64,000 nucleotides of DNA from Hydra vulgaris. Taxonomy: Eukaryota > Cnidaria > Hydrozoa > Anthoathecata > Hydridae. A program made the translations under genes and the position numbers. How positions within the stretch are numbered: position 1 is the stretch's first letter; every line of letters starts with the position of its first letter. Positions 47,137 to 61,332 of the stretch are shown here, in pieces. Under the pieces are notes generated by a model. The model made no database searches, was not told the origin of the DNA, and saw nothing but the letters and a program-made list of their open reading frames with translations. The DNA lies in the NCBI RefSeq assembly GCF_038396675.1, contig NC_088927.1, positions 37,237,501-37,301,500 of the forward strand, in the 5' to 3' direction.

Positions 47137-49067
47137 TAGAGACCGCCGATCCATTACTGTTTATCGGATTGTCAGATTGTGCACCGAACTATCTATGCTG
47201 AACGGTTCAAATTACTTACTGATTGATTTGATCCGAAAGTAATGTATCGGAAAAAAATTCGTTAAAATTTTTTCTGATTATTTTTTTGGACTGCAATCCG
47301 ATTCGATGCTTTCAAATCGGATTGCAATTCGAAAATTTTTTTTCGAATTGGAATCCGAACCGATATTATTTTTACGGATTTATACGGATTCAGAATAAAG
47401 AATTCTTTTAAAATAAGATTCATTTTTATTTATTTACAATATTCAAATATACAATGAAACGAAATGATTTTCATGTTAAGAAAAAAAAAAAAAGTCAAAA
47501 TCACACTGAAAATGAATTATTTTCCAAATTCATTTCCTGGCCACTCAATGTCTTGAATTTTGCTGAGTTGCTTAGTGTTTTCTTTCATATATACCAACAT
47601 CTCAATCTTTGAGATTGAAAGATTGGTTCTTCTCGAGCTGTATATATTCCCTGCTTTATTTTTTTTAATTAAATTAGTTAAAACTTATATGAATTCAATG
47701 TTAGAAAAGTTTGTTTTATAAAATTACGAAAACTTATTTCATTTAAAAAAAAATCAACTTGATTGTTTTTTGCGTAAGTTCAGCGCAACTCATGCGCAAC
47801 CCTAACTTTACGGAAATGCTGCAAAACATCGGTGAATACCAAATTGTAACATGAACTTACGATTTCCATAACCTTAGTTGAGCTGTGCAAAAGTTACGAA
47901 AGTTTTGCGAATACGCACCCTGAATATTAATACGGATTACTCTTCGGATTAAAAATTCAAAAACACGGATCAAATTACATGTTCGCTTTACGGACTTTTT
48001 ATTGAAATATCTGCCTCAATATTTCGGAAATATTGAGGGAGTATTATTAAAAATATTAAGCAAATATTATTTCTTTAATATTTGTCTTAATAAAACGTGA
48101 TGCATGCAAAAAGTTTCCGAAAAAGAACTAACTATTAAGTTTTTGATGCATGCAAACAGTTTCCGAAAAAGAACTTTAAAATTTAAAATTTAAAAGAAAT
48201 TTAAAAGTTATTTGAAAATTTTCCTTAATATTTGTCTTAACAATAAATGATATTTTAGAGGCATGCATAATGTTTTCAACAAAAGAACTAACTGTTTTCC
48301 TTAATTGTTGAAATGAACGTAACAATTTTTCAAACTAGTTTTTATCTCTATTGCTATTTTTATTTCTTTTTCTATTTAAGTAGAAGAAATATAACTATAT
48401 AAATTTTATCGGACCAATCCACTAATTGAAACAATCTGCAAAGCGAATTAATTCGCCAAAGAATTTGATCCATTAAAAAAAAAAAAACCCGCAAAATCTG
48501 AGTTTGAAAAATTCTAAACTTTTCAATCAAAATAATATAATAATGGCTTACCGTAATAAATGTAAGTGAAGTTAGACTTGTTGATCTGTTGAACGAATTG
48601 TTGTAAGATTTCCAAATAGAAATGATTAAAAATAAAAAAAGAAATCCACTATTTGCGCGCGCACAATAATAATGTATTTCATTTAAACCACACCATTGAT
48701 TAATGACGCGCACAATAAAAATGTAATTTATTTGGACCACACCATTTAATGATGACGTGAACGGAACGCGATTCCTATAATTCGCTAAGCGAATTAAAGT
48801 TAAATTGATTCGTAAAAGTTTTTCGGATTAATAATCCAAACATCAAAAAAAATCTGCAAAATAAAAATCCGCAAGCAGTTCGTAAAAATTTTTCGGATTA
48901 ATAGTCCGAACAGCAAATAGAATCCGAAAAAAAAAAATTCGCTATTAGTTCGTAAATTATTTTTCGGATTATGGTTTGTATAATATTTAACGATCTGACT
49001 GTTTTAATCCGCAAAATAAGTTGGTCTGACTTTTTGCAGACTTTACGAACCGAATCAGCGGTGCCTA
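47137..49067 (-). mobile_element. hAT transposon, 1.93 kb, inserted in the LINE
   Basis: The ends TAGAGACCGCCGATCC and (reverse complement) TAGGCACCGCTGATTC are inverted. A perfect 8-bp duplication GAAATAAC lies on both sides (47129-47136; 49068-49075). CGGATT/AATCCG motifs are repeated subterminally on both sides. A tandem duplication of about 52 bp with GCGCACAATA and GGACCACACCATT sits at 48652-48757. It carries a transposase remnant at 47517-47663. Confidence 0.9.
47517..47663 (-). pseudogene. hAT transposase C-terminal remnant
   Basis: Minus-strand frame NKAGNIYSSRRTNLSISKIE, MLVYMKENTKQLSKIQDIEW, PGNEFGK, stop at 47517-47519. A-G-N-I-x-S-x-R-R...L...I-E-M-L-x-x-x-K-E-N is the end of the hAT dimerisation domain. 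Nothing upstream is recognised as catalytic domain, so the copy is internally deleted. Confidence 0.85.
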
Positions 49068-50930
49068 GAAATAACTTTGTTCCCTTTATTTCATTGCCGA
49101 CAAGAGTCACGAATCACTCAAAAACTCTAATTGATAACATATTTTGTAATGCAACTTCTACAAATATTTTTTCTGGTAATTTTCTAAGGTATTATATCAT
49201 TCATTTCAATTTTTAATACATGCATCCAAGAACCAAAATTATTCCTCGTAAAAGCTGCATTTTTTGTCGGAATTTAATAAAAACAAATTGCGAAAAATTA
49301 TGTAGTGATTTTTCAAAAATTAGCTGGAGTAATGTAATCAACGTCGACAAAGACTAATAAGTAATTTTAAGAGCTTTTCACAAGTTTCAACTTTTAGATA
49401 AACCTATTACAAAATAGTCATCAATTGTTGCTTATCTAGGGGTGTCAAACCTTGGATAACACGAGGAATCCTGACTTCAATTCAAATACGGAATAAAATA
49501 GTAAACAAATTTCTTAAAGCAAAGAATCCTAATAACAAACTCAGTCTAGAAAAATCTTATAAAACATATTAAAACTTACTTGTTGCTCTCACCCGTTGTA
49601 GTAAGTGCTTTTTACTTCTTTTTACGTTCCTCTAAGTTCTTCTCTGATAATGCTAAAATTTGAAATCATGATGGGACGGTATTAGGAATCTTTTAAACAT
49701 TAGTTTGAGAGGTAACTCATATCCTTCCTGATTATCTTCTAACAACTCCATGTTATACAAACCAATTTCAGAATCTTTTAATTCATTCTTTATTTTAGTT
49801 CCAGAAGAGTTACAGAAAAATATTCATTCATCCAATACTGACTTTAATATCTTAAAGATCCTAATCTTAAATCAATATTCATAAAATCTACAAACAAAAA
49901 CGAAGTATTATCTATTATTTTTTCTTTTAATGATAGCAAGGCTTCAGAACTTAACTTCATTCCTATTTTTTAAGCTCTTGCAAATGACATCTCTTCTGTT
50001 CTTTCTGAACTATTTAATTATTTTTAAAATATTCCCTTATATTTTAAAAACCGCTTCTGTTATTCCTAATTCATAAAAAAGACTCAATACTTGAATGTAA
50101 TAACTACAGACCAATTTCATTATTATCAAATGTCATCAAACTTTTAGAAAAACTTATGCATTCTTGTATTCACAACTTATTGAATAATTCTGCTTGTTTT
50201 CATCTTTGACAGTTTAGTTTTGCTCAAATCATTCCACTTCTAATGCTCTTATAAGCATTCTGAAATGATTCGTGGTACAATTGACAAAGGTTCCTTTGCT
50301 TTTGGTGTATTCATAGATCTTCAAAAAACTTTTGATAAGGTTGATCACAACATTTTAATAAATAAGTTAAACTACTACGGAATTCGCGGTATTGCTAATC
50401 ATTGGTTTTATTCATACATTTGGGATCGCACACTGTTTGTTTCAACTAATGGATTTGAATCCACTCATAAAGTAATTAAGTATGGCGTATTTCACAAGGT
50501 TTCAATCTTGGGCCTTTATTGTTTTGATTATATATAAATAATTTATCTTGTTCATTAAAAAATTCTATGGTACACCATTATGCTGGCGATACCAATCTTT
50601 TATATATCAACAAACCACTTACGACTCTTTGTAAAAAAGTTAATCAAGATCTTCATCGCTTATGTAACTGGTTTAATAGTAATCTTATTTCATTGAATGT
50701 CAATAAAATTGAATACATTATTTTTCATTCCCCTCAAAAAAACTATTGATAACATTAAAATTAAAATTAACGGAAAAAAATATCTTCTGTCAAAATATAT
50801 AAGGTATCTTGAAGTATATCTTGATGAAAGCTAATTTTGGTAAAAACAATTGTATTATCTTACTTGAGCTAACAGTATGCTCTCTCTAACCCGTTATTAT
50901 GTTCATATCCAAACACTTTTTAAATGAGAG
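49068..50930 (+). pseudogene. PHD-finger LINE, third segment (endonuclease end and reverse transcriptase)
   Basis: Resumes RNNFVPFISLPTRVTNHSKT, LIDNIFCN (the end of the endonuclease), then RKSCIFCRNLNKTN. A degraded linker follows (LEKSYKTY). The reverse transcriptase has LIHKKDS..ECNNYRPISLLSNVIKLLEKL with stops, GVFIDLQKTFDKVDHNILIN, KLNYYGIRGIANHWFYSY, KYGVFHKVSILGL, HHYAGDTNLLYINKPLTTL (the FADD box degraded to YAGD), LCNWFNSNLISLNVNKIEYI. It ends near SMLSLTRYYVHIQTL. A dead copy, family distinct from the Jockey-like LINEs here; its 3' end is missing where the next LINE begins. Confidence 0.83.
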
Positions 50931-51034
50931 TTTTTCAAATCAAAAAGAAAAGTAATAACTGTAATAAATTGTTCATAGATCACGCAAGAAATAAAAAAAT
51001 TCTAAAAACAAATATTTTACTTAAAATATCCAAA

Positions 51035-52981
51035 AAATTACCTACAACTACCTTAAAGCTCACTATGACTCTTTCTGTGATTTCCTTTGTGATGGCCCTT
51101 AGGTGGAAATATTTCGTCTTCCTGCTGAAAAATGTACCTCTTACATAACTTCATGGATTTTTGGCTTGCATAGTATCTTTTATTCCCTCTTGACGATTCC
51201 AGGTCAAGCCTCACTCGTCGCTATGGTTTTACTCAAATTGTGCTGCTGCAATTTCCAATCGAAACCGTTACTTCCATATCTATCAGCAAAACAATTCTCC
51301 AGAAAACAGACGTCTGTTTATTTATTTTGTGATGAAATACGAGATTTCATGACCTAAGAATAGCGGGTTCAAAATCCCGCTATTCTCAGGTCATGAAATC
51401 TCGTATTCCATCACAAAAATTAGACTCTCATGATTTCAGGAGAATCTTTAATAGTATCAATAATAATGGCAAACTTGTTATGCCACCTTTCTTGTATGGT
51501 TTTGACTTTGTCACCTCACCTAAAGACAAAGCTGAATTGTTTGCTAAGAACTTTTCATTGATATCATCTCTTGGTTCCACTAGTTATGTTCTATCTGAGT
51601 TAGTCGTCAAACAGGTTGATCCATTGCTTGACATTTCCATCACTCCAGCTTCAGTATCTAAGTGATTTTCTGCTTAGATTCTTCTACAGCTTGTGGTTCG
51701 GAAAACATGCCTGTTATAGTCTTGCAGATGTGTTCTCCGAGGCTATCGTCTATACTTTCAAAACTATTAAACAAGTGCTTATCAGAGTCTTGTTTTCCAG
51801 CCAGATGGAAAGCAGCATCTGTTATCCCTACTTTCAAAATTTCTGGAGAGCGATCTGATTCGTCTAACTACCGCCCTATTAGTCTTCTACCTATCATAAG
51901 CAAGGTTTTTGAATCTTCAGTTAACAAACACTTAACCTCTAATCTTGAATCTAATAACTTACTATCTGATCATCAATATGGATTTTGATCTTGTTGTTCT
52001 ACAGCTGATTTGCTAACAGTAATAAGCGATAGGTTTTATTGTGCATTAGATAAAGGTGGAGAGGTTAAGGCCATCGCTCTTGACATTTCTAAAGCTTTTT
52101 ATATAGTTTGACATGCTGGTCTTTTCCATAAGCTTTCTTCTTACAGTGTATCAGGTGACATCTTTAAGATTATTAAATTCTTCCTTTCCAATCGTAGTAT
52201 AACAGTTGTCCTCGATGGACAGCACTCTTCTTCATTTTCTGTAATTTCAGGGGTTCCTCAAATTCGATCCTTGGCCTTATACTCTTTTTAGTTTACATTA
52301 ACGATCTTCTAGATATTCTCATATCTAAGGTAGGCATTGTTTGCTGATGATATAACCATTTCTTCTTGTCATGATAAGAAGCCAACACTCTCTGATTGCT
52401 TGGAGGGGGTATTTGAGCTTGAAAAAGATCTCACTTCTGCTACGGCATGGGGCTCAAAGTGGCTGGTGAACTTTAGTTTAGATAAAACTCAATTTTTTTC
52501 TGCCAATCGTTATTGCAATAATTTAGATTTTCCTATATTTATGAACAATAATGTACTCAATGAGTCATCTACCCTTCATTTTCTTGGGTTAACTCTTACT
52601 TTCTTGGAAAACCATTATCACTTGTAATATTGCTTTCTTTCTCTTTTCTGCAAATACTATAATGGTCACTGCGCTTAAGAGCTAGCGACTCTTGTGCCAT
52701 TACTAAAATTCATTCTCGTGTTACTTGTCATTCTATTAAGTCTCATCCTTTTTCTGTGACTGTTCCTAAGTGCTCCAAAAACGCTTATTCGTCTAGTTTT
52801 TTTGCTCGAATATCAGTTCTTTGGAATTTGCTTCCTTCATCTTGTTTTTCTGATTCATATAATTTGCAATCTTTTAAGTCGTCTGTCAATCGTTATCTTG
52901 CTCTCTAAACTTCATCTTTTCTCTTCCAGTTACTTCCAACTCTAATAGTGGTTGCTTGCAGCCTGGTTGGAAGCAAAGATG

Positions 52982-52985
<4 letters not shown>
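51035..52985 (+). pseudogene. Jockey-like LINE copy, 5'-truncated
   Basis: Begins in the linker (LPTTTLKLTMTLSVISF region; WVEIFRLPAEKCTSYITSWI with a frameshift), then KSRIPSQKLDSHDFRRIFNS, DFVTSPKDKAELFAKNFSL, CLDSSTACGSENMPVIVLQM, LSKLLNKCLSESCFPARWKA, NYRPISLLPIISKVFESSVN, DHQYGF, ALDISKAF, GVPQIRSLALYSF, ALFADDITISSCHDKKPTLS (FADD box intact), WGSKWLVNFSLDKTQFFSAN, LHFLGLTLTFLEN. A deletion removes about 100 codons before FSANTIMVTALKS-type text. The end AAGCAAAGATGTTAA is followed directly by (TA)n. An inverted duplication at 51331-51416 breaks the frame. Confidence 0.88.
51331..51416. repeat. Inverted duplication within the LINE
   Basis: Arms of about 39 bp (TTTGTGATGAAATACGAGAT... 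and its complement) flank GGGTTCAAAATCCC. The right arm is normal LINE coding sequence (VMKSRIPSQK); the left arm replaces the expected upstream coding text. Confidence 0.88.

Positions 52986-53076
<91 letters not shown>
52986..53076. repeat. (TA)n at the LINE 3' end
   Basis: About 45 TA units start immediately after the LINE end GATGT; other family copies have an A-rich tail at that point. Confidence 0.92.
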
Positions 53077-53080
<4 letters not shown>

Positions 53081-53639
53081 CCAGCCAACTACAAGAATTA
53101 AATGGACATTTTTAAAAAAATATGATAAAAAAACATTATGAAGGAAATAATTGGTAAAAAGTTAATTCTAACAAAATTTCTTCTAGGATAACGAATAAAA
53201 AAAAAGAATTATGTGAATAGAGTGATATCTCTAAAGCGGTTCAACAATTACTTTTCCAACATTGGTGCTGGTATTGCATCTAGAATTCATTGCCCAAAAA
53301 CTTCATTTGAAAGTTTCTTAACGACCTTTCACTGTTCCTAAAACCGCTTGAAAACCCCAAGGCTCCGTACTTGCTCAATTTTTTTTCTAATTTATATAAA
53401 CAACCTTCTAAATAGCTTCTAAACAGCTTTAAAACTATGATGTTTGATGACAAATACTTGTTCTGCTTCTTAACGACAATTGAAAACCTTTTGTCAAATG
53501 CAAATACTGAGCTGAAAAAAAACTAACATATGGTTTAAGATAAATATATATATTATTTCACTCTAATTAACAAAAAAATAAGGTACCTTAATTCTACCAA
53601 CATCTAGTTTTATGCAGCCGTAGTTTAACTAATATTATG
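53077..53639. other. Intergenic stretch, nothing recognised
   Basis: AT-rich. Text such as TTGGTGCTGGTATTGC and TTAACGACCTTTCACTGTTC hints at decayed coding, but I cannot name it. Confidence 0.4.
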
Positions 53640-54234
<595 letters not shown>

Positions 54235-55553
54235 CAGTGGTGTGAAAAATTTAAGAATCACAACGATTTTTTTCTTATTTGACGGTTATCATAATATATT
54301 TAATTTATTTAATAGAGTAACTCTGATTTGATTTCCTTTTTAATTTCAGTTACTATAAAAAAATGCTATCGGGGAACAATTTGATTTATTTAGAGAATAC
54401 TTTCATATAAAGTTGGTAAGTAACGTATTGTTGTTACGTTTATACCTATAAAAAACAGAGCCGCCGTCATGCCGCCTGGAACAACAACTTTGCTTGGCGC
54501 TCTTATTTATCAAAATTTTGGCTATATTATAGAGAAAACATAAACATTGCATAGATAAACCAAGAAACAGTTCCAGGATGTGATTAAACAACCTTTCAAG
54601 AAAGCTTCTGTGCGCTGCATTTGACACCACCTTATCTAGACTGGCTACACTGCTTGCTGACGTTGCAAGATATTTGCCCAATGAGAAGCAGAAGACTCGC
54701 CGTTTACAGTAGGCAGTCCTGCAAAAGGGTTGGAGTAAAGAAGGCTGGAAAAAGATAACTAAGTAATTTTGGATGGATTAAAACTCTTTTAAATTTAAAA
54801 CTATCTTATAGAGTTTAACTATTTAATTTAAGATGAACAGACATTCAGTACGTTGTTCTATAAACATTCGGCAAATGATTTATGTGTGTGTTTTAGTGAT
54901 AAGTCAATATTTTAGTTCTTTGACAACAAGAGCCAGTACGTTCGATGTTATTCTGGTTAGGAATACTTTCCCGACTGTCTGGTAAAAACTGTGAAGCATA
55001 CAGCATTTATGATCCCAGTCCATAATGTAGACTGTATATAGAAGACTGTTATAGCACAATAAGACAGCAATAGTATATCAAGGTGTTGCTAAAAAAACTG
55101 CTACCAGAGCTTTTAAATTGTTTTCTAACTGGGTAGCAATATTCCAACAAGGCGGTTCACCTTGTCAAACAGCCCGTTTCATCAAGCAGTATCTACAGCG
55201 AAACAACGTCGCAGTGTTGGATTGTCTGCCTCATCGCCTGACATGAATCCTATTAAAATTTTTTGGATGATTGTTAAGCGCAGAATTGCAGCCAGAAAAC
55301 CAATAACAAGAGTAGCTCTGATCAATGCACTAATAGACGGGTACAGAGATGCAGGAAATCTGCCAAATATTGATTTCTGGAATGCCAAAGAGGTTTGAGA
55401 ACGACTTGTTAAGGCAAAAGGGGGTTTTACTAAATACTGATGGATTTTGTTTCTAACATAGAAAAAAAAAAGTGATTTGTGTCTAATATAATGATTAAAA
55501 ATGTAAACTTGGGTTAATTTTTTGCTTTGATTCTAATACTTTTCACACCACAG
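54235..55553 (+). mobile_element. Tc1-like transposon, 1.3 kb
   Basis: The ends CAGTGGTGTGAAAAATTTAA and (reverse complement) CTGTGGTGTGAAAAGTATTA are inverted repeats, both followed by GAATCA. TA precedes the left end; TT follows the right, so the duplication is decayed. Length fits a Tc1 element. Confidence 0.85.
54585..55440 (+). pseudogene. Tc1 transposase pseudogene
   Basis: Pieces: a helix-turn-helix-like TTLSRLATLLADVARYLPNE, then KGWSKEGWKKI (the W-x-x-x-D/G-W-K-x-x block before the second domain), a gap, FQQGGSPCQTARFIKQYLQR (the P-x-H-x-A block with His changed to Gln), NNVAV, SSPDMNPIKIFWMIVKRRIA (S-P-D-x-N-P-I-E with Glu changed to Lys), LINALIDGYRDAGN. The first catalytic Asp region is unrecognisable. 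Stops and frameshifts make it non-functional. Confidence 0.82.
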
Positions 55554-56535
55554 TTCAGACGAATGCCAGTGTTTTTTTTTCGTTTTATCAACATCGGCAA
55601 CAACAACGGCATCTACCACTTCAATCACGTCAAAAGGGTTCTTTTACACACGTTTTAACCTTAGTCCTCATTGAGTTTTTCACAACACTAAAACTCCACT
55701 TTACACAAAAGAAGAATACTCAAAGAAGAAAAGAAAAAAATGATTATTGATGATGAATTAGGTAATTTAATTTTAAAATCATTGTTTTCTTGATATATTT
55801 GATTATAAACTGATAACATTTGATGATTTATTAAAAATATTTTGTCCGACGCGAATTAGTTTTCATCTTTGATTCACAGATTTTTAATATGGTTAGTAAT
55901 TAGGTGCTTTTTAAAATTATTTGCTAATAAATTTATTTAATTGATAATCAATTTTGTTAATTTACCATATCAATACTATTTAATGTATAATTTAATATAT
56001 TTAATATATTCAATATATAAAATATACTGTTTAAAACTCAAAAAATTATAACCTAGATATTTCAATTTCACATAGTTTAAATGCCAAATCATTCAATCTA
56101 TGTTCAGGTTAGGAAAAACTTAGGTTAATTGTATTTTTATTTATTTATTTAGATAATTTAATAAGCATTGAAATTAACTTACTTGCCTTTAACATAAGAC
56201 CATTTTGACTAAACCACTCTTAAGGCTTCTCCAACATTTTGAAATTTTATTTTTAATTTGACACAAAATTCTTTTCAGACAACACCTCAGTGTTGTCTGC
56301 AAACAAATGAGTGTCAAATTAATGTTATTCAATTAAAATCATTAAAGTGTAAGGACCTAAGCTAGGTATGTGATGTATAATTTTTTAAATGATTCAATAT
56401 TTTTTTTAATGATTAAATATTGTATTAATTGTTATATAACATTGGAAAGAGCATTAATGCAATAATTAAAAAGTTGAAAAAATTATCAAAATCGGACAAT
56501 TCAAAAAAAAGTTATGAGGTTTTAAGTAACAATTT
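55554..56535. other. Intergenic AT-rich stretch
   Basis: A short inverted repeat TGACACAAAATTC/GTTGTCTG-type text lies near 56260-56320 (AGACAACACCTCAGTGTTGTCT hairpin). No genes recognised. Confidence 0.5.
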
Positions 56536-57440
56536 TTAAATATATGAATTTGTTGAAGAAACTGTGGTCAAAAATATGTTTATCTTAACGCAAATTTTTA
56601 TATCTGGCAACAGGGCATGCTGGGTCTTTTTTTTTTTTATTTCATAGTCAGCTGCTTCATTATATGTTTCATCCTTTTCCCAGTAAGATATAGTGTTATT
56701 ATAGGCAGCTTTTTCTCTAACTTTTTTTCTTTTCATCCATTTTTTGAAAGTCTTTTCGAAATCTCAGCTCTAATTTAAGCATGCTGTAAGCAATTTCTTT
56801 TTTACATGTCCTTTCCCAAGACCACTTAACTAACTTTTCTTATTAGAATTTATCAAGACTTTCCAGATAATCAACAGTCCCATTCTTTTTTGATCTTATT
56901 TTGTAATGATTTATATTTATAGAATATATTTCTGCATCAGGGGATCTACCTTTGGCATCATTAAACATTCCCATTAGATCATCACTATTTATATTATGTA
57001 ATCTTGTATATTCTGTCTCTAGGATAAGTGTGTTATTTATTGCTGATTTAAGACATTTTTTTTTGTTAATTCACCTCCCCAAGGCCCAGAAGGCCTCTAC
57101 AGACAAAGAGGCTACTTAATTGTGGTTATAACCCTCTCTCAACTCTATAACTCTGAAACATGAACCCTGACAAACAAGGCCGCTGCGCAGAAAAACAAGT
57201 TGAGCACGGTACTACCAGGGACATGGTGGGGATTGAACTCGGAACCTTTTGCTTATGAAGCAAGCGCTCTACCACTACACCACTATCACATTTTCTTCTG
57301 CATTAAGTCAAGCAGTATTTATGTTGGTAAGCTGGTCAACAATGAAGCATAGTTTTGTAACTGGTTCTAAAATATTTGTTAAAAGTGGATAACCCAAAAA
57401 ATCTGTTGTTCTAGAAAATAATGCAGTGGATTAGATTTAC
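56536..57440 (-). pseudogene. Unrecognised protein-coding remnant, split by a SINE
   Basis: Reading minus from about 57420: TTDFLGYPLLTNILEPVTKL, CFIVDQLTNINTA, stop, LNAEENV; then across the SINE CLKSAINNTLILETEYTRLH, NINSDDLMGMFNDAKGRSPD, AEIYSININHYKIRSKKNGT, VDYLESLDKF, two stops, EKLVKWSWERTCKKEIAYSM, LKLELRFRKDFQKMDEKKK, a frameshift, REKAAYNNTISYWEKDETYN, EAADYEIKKK. Over 200 codons of plausible, non-repetitive protein with three stops and one frameshift. A possible acceptor (TTATTTTCTAG) precedes the first block. No domain I can name; either a host pseudogene or a transposon gene. Confidence 0.6.
57060..57287 (-). mobile_element. tRNA-derived SINE with a different 3' body
   Basis: Minus-strand head: GTGGTGTAGTGGTAGAGCGC (A box), GCTTCATAAGCAAAAGGTTC, CGAGTTCAATCCC (B box), then GTTTCAGAGTTATAGAGTTG-type body, GGCCTTCTGGGCCTTGGGG and a poly(A). 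A 7-bp duplication ACATTTT flanks it (57053-57059; 57288-57294). The 3' body differs from the GGAGCACCTAAA family. Confidence 0.85.
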
Positions 57441-60994
<3,554 letters not shown>

Positions 60995-61325
60995 CATATA
61001 CCTTTCAGCAAGATTCTCTCCTTGCAACATATAGCAAAAACCATTCAAGTATGGTGAGAAAAATTTCACTTGTATCATTCAGGTGTCAGAATGGCCCGCC
61101 AGCATTCCAGATTTAAATCTTTTGGATTTCTTTGCATCTTTCATTACATTTTGTAAGAACTGAAAAATGTGAAATGCAGTAATTTTAATGATTTCAAAGG
61201 TTCTTTTAGTCAAAATTTGGAATGAAATTCCTGACATGCCAGTCCTCCATGCCAGCTGTGATTACTTTTCCAAGAGAATTTAGATCAAAGAAAAAGGAGA
61301 AAGATTTGAAATCAATTAGTTTTTG
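60995..61325 (+). pseudogene. mariner-type transposase C-terminal fragment
   Basis: Reads SEWPASIPDLNLLDFFASF (the W-P-A-x-S-P-D-L-N-P-x-D-F block, with the catalytic Asp-x-N kept), then a stop, NAVILMISKVLLVKIWNEIP, DMPVLHASCDYFSKRI, and in another frame KKEKDLKSI. Fits the C-terminal quarter of mariner/maT-type transposases (DDD rather than DDE). No ends found; it abuts the pogo-like element. Confidence 0.72.
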
Positions 61326-61332
61326 CATTATA

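Noticed and set aside
48372-48740. 122-codon minus-strand frame within the hAT element
   Set aside because: No transposase motif; it overlaps a tandem duplication and AATCCG subterminal repeats.
54403-54681. 92-codon minus-strand frame in the Tc1-like element
   Set aside because: It is antisense to the helix-turn-helix region of the Tc1 transposase pseudogene.
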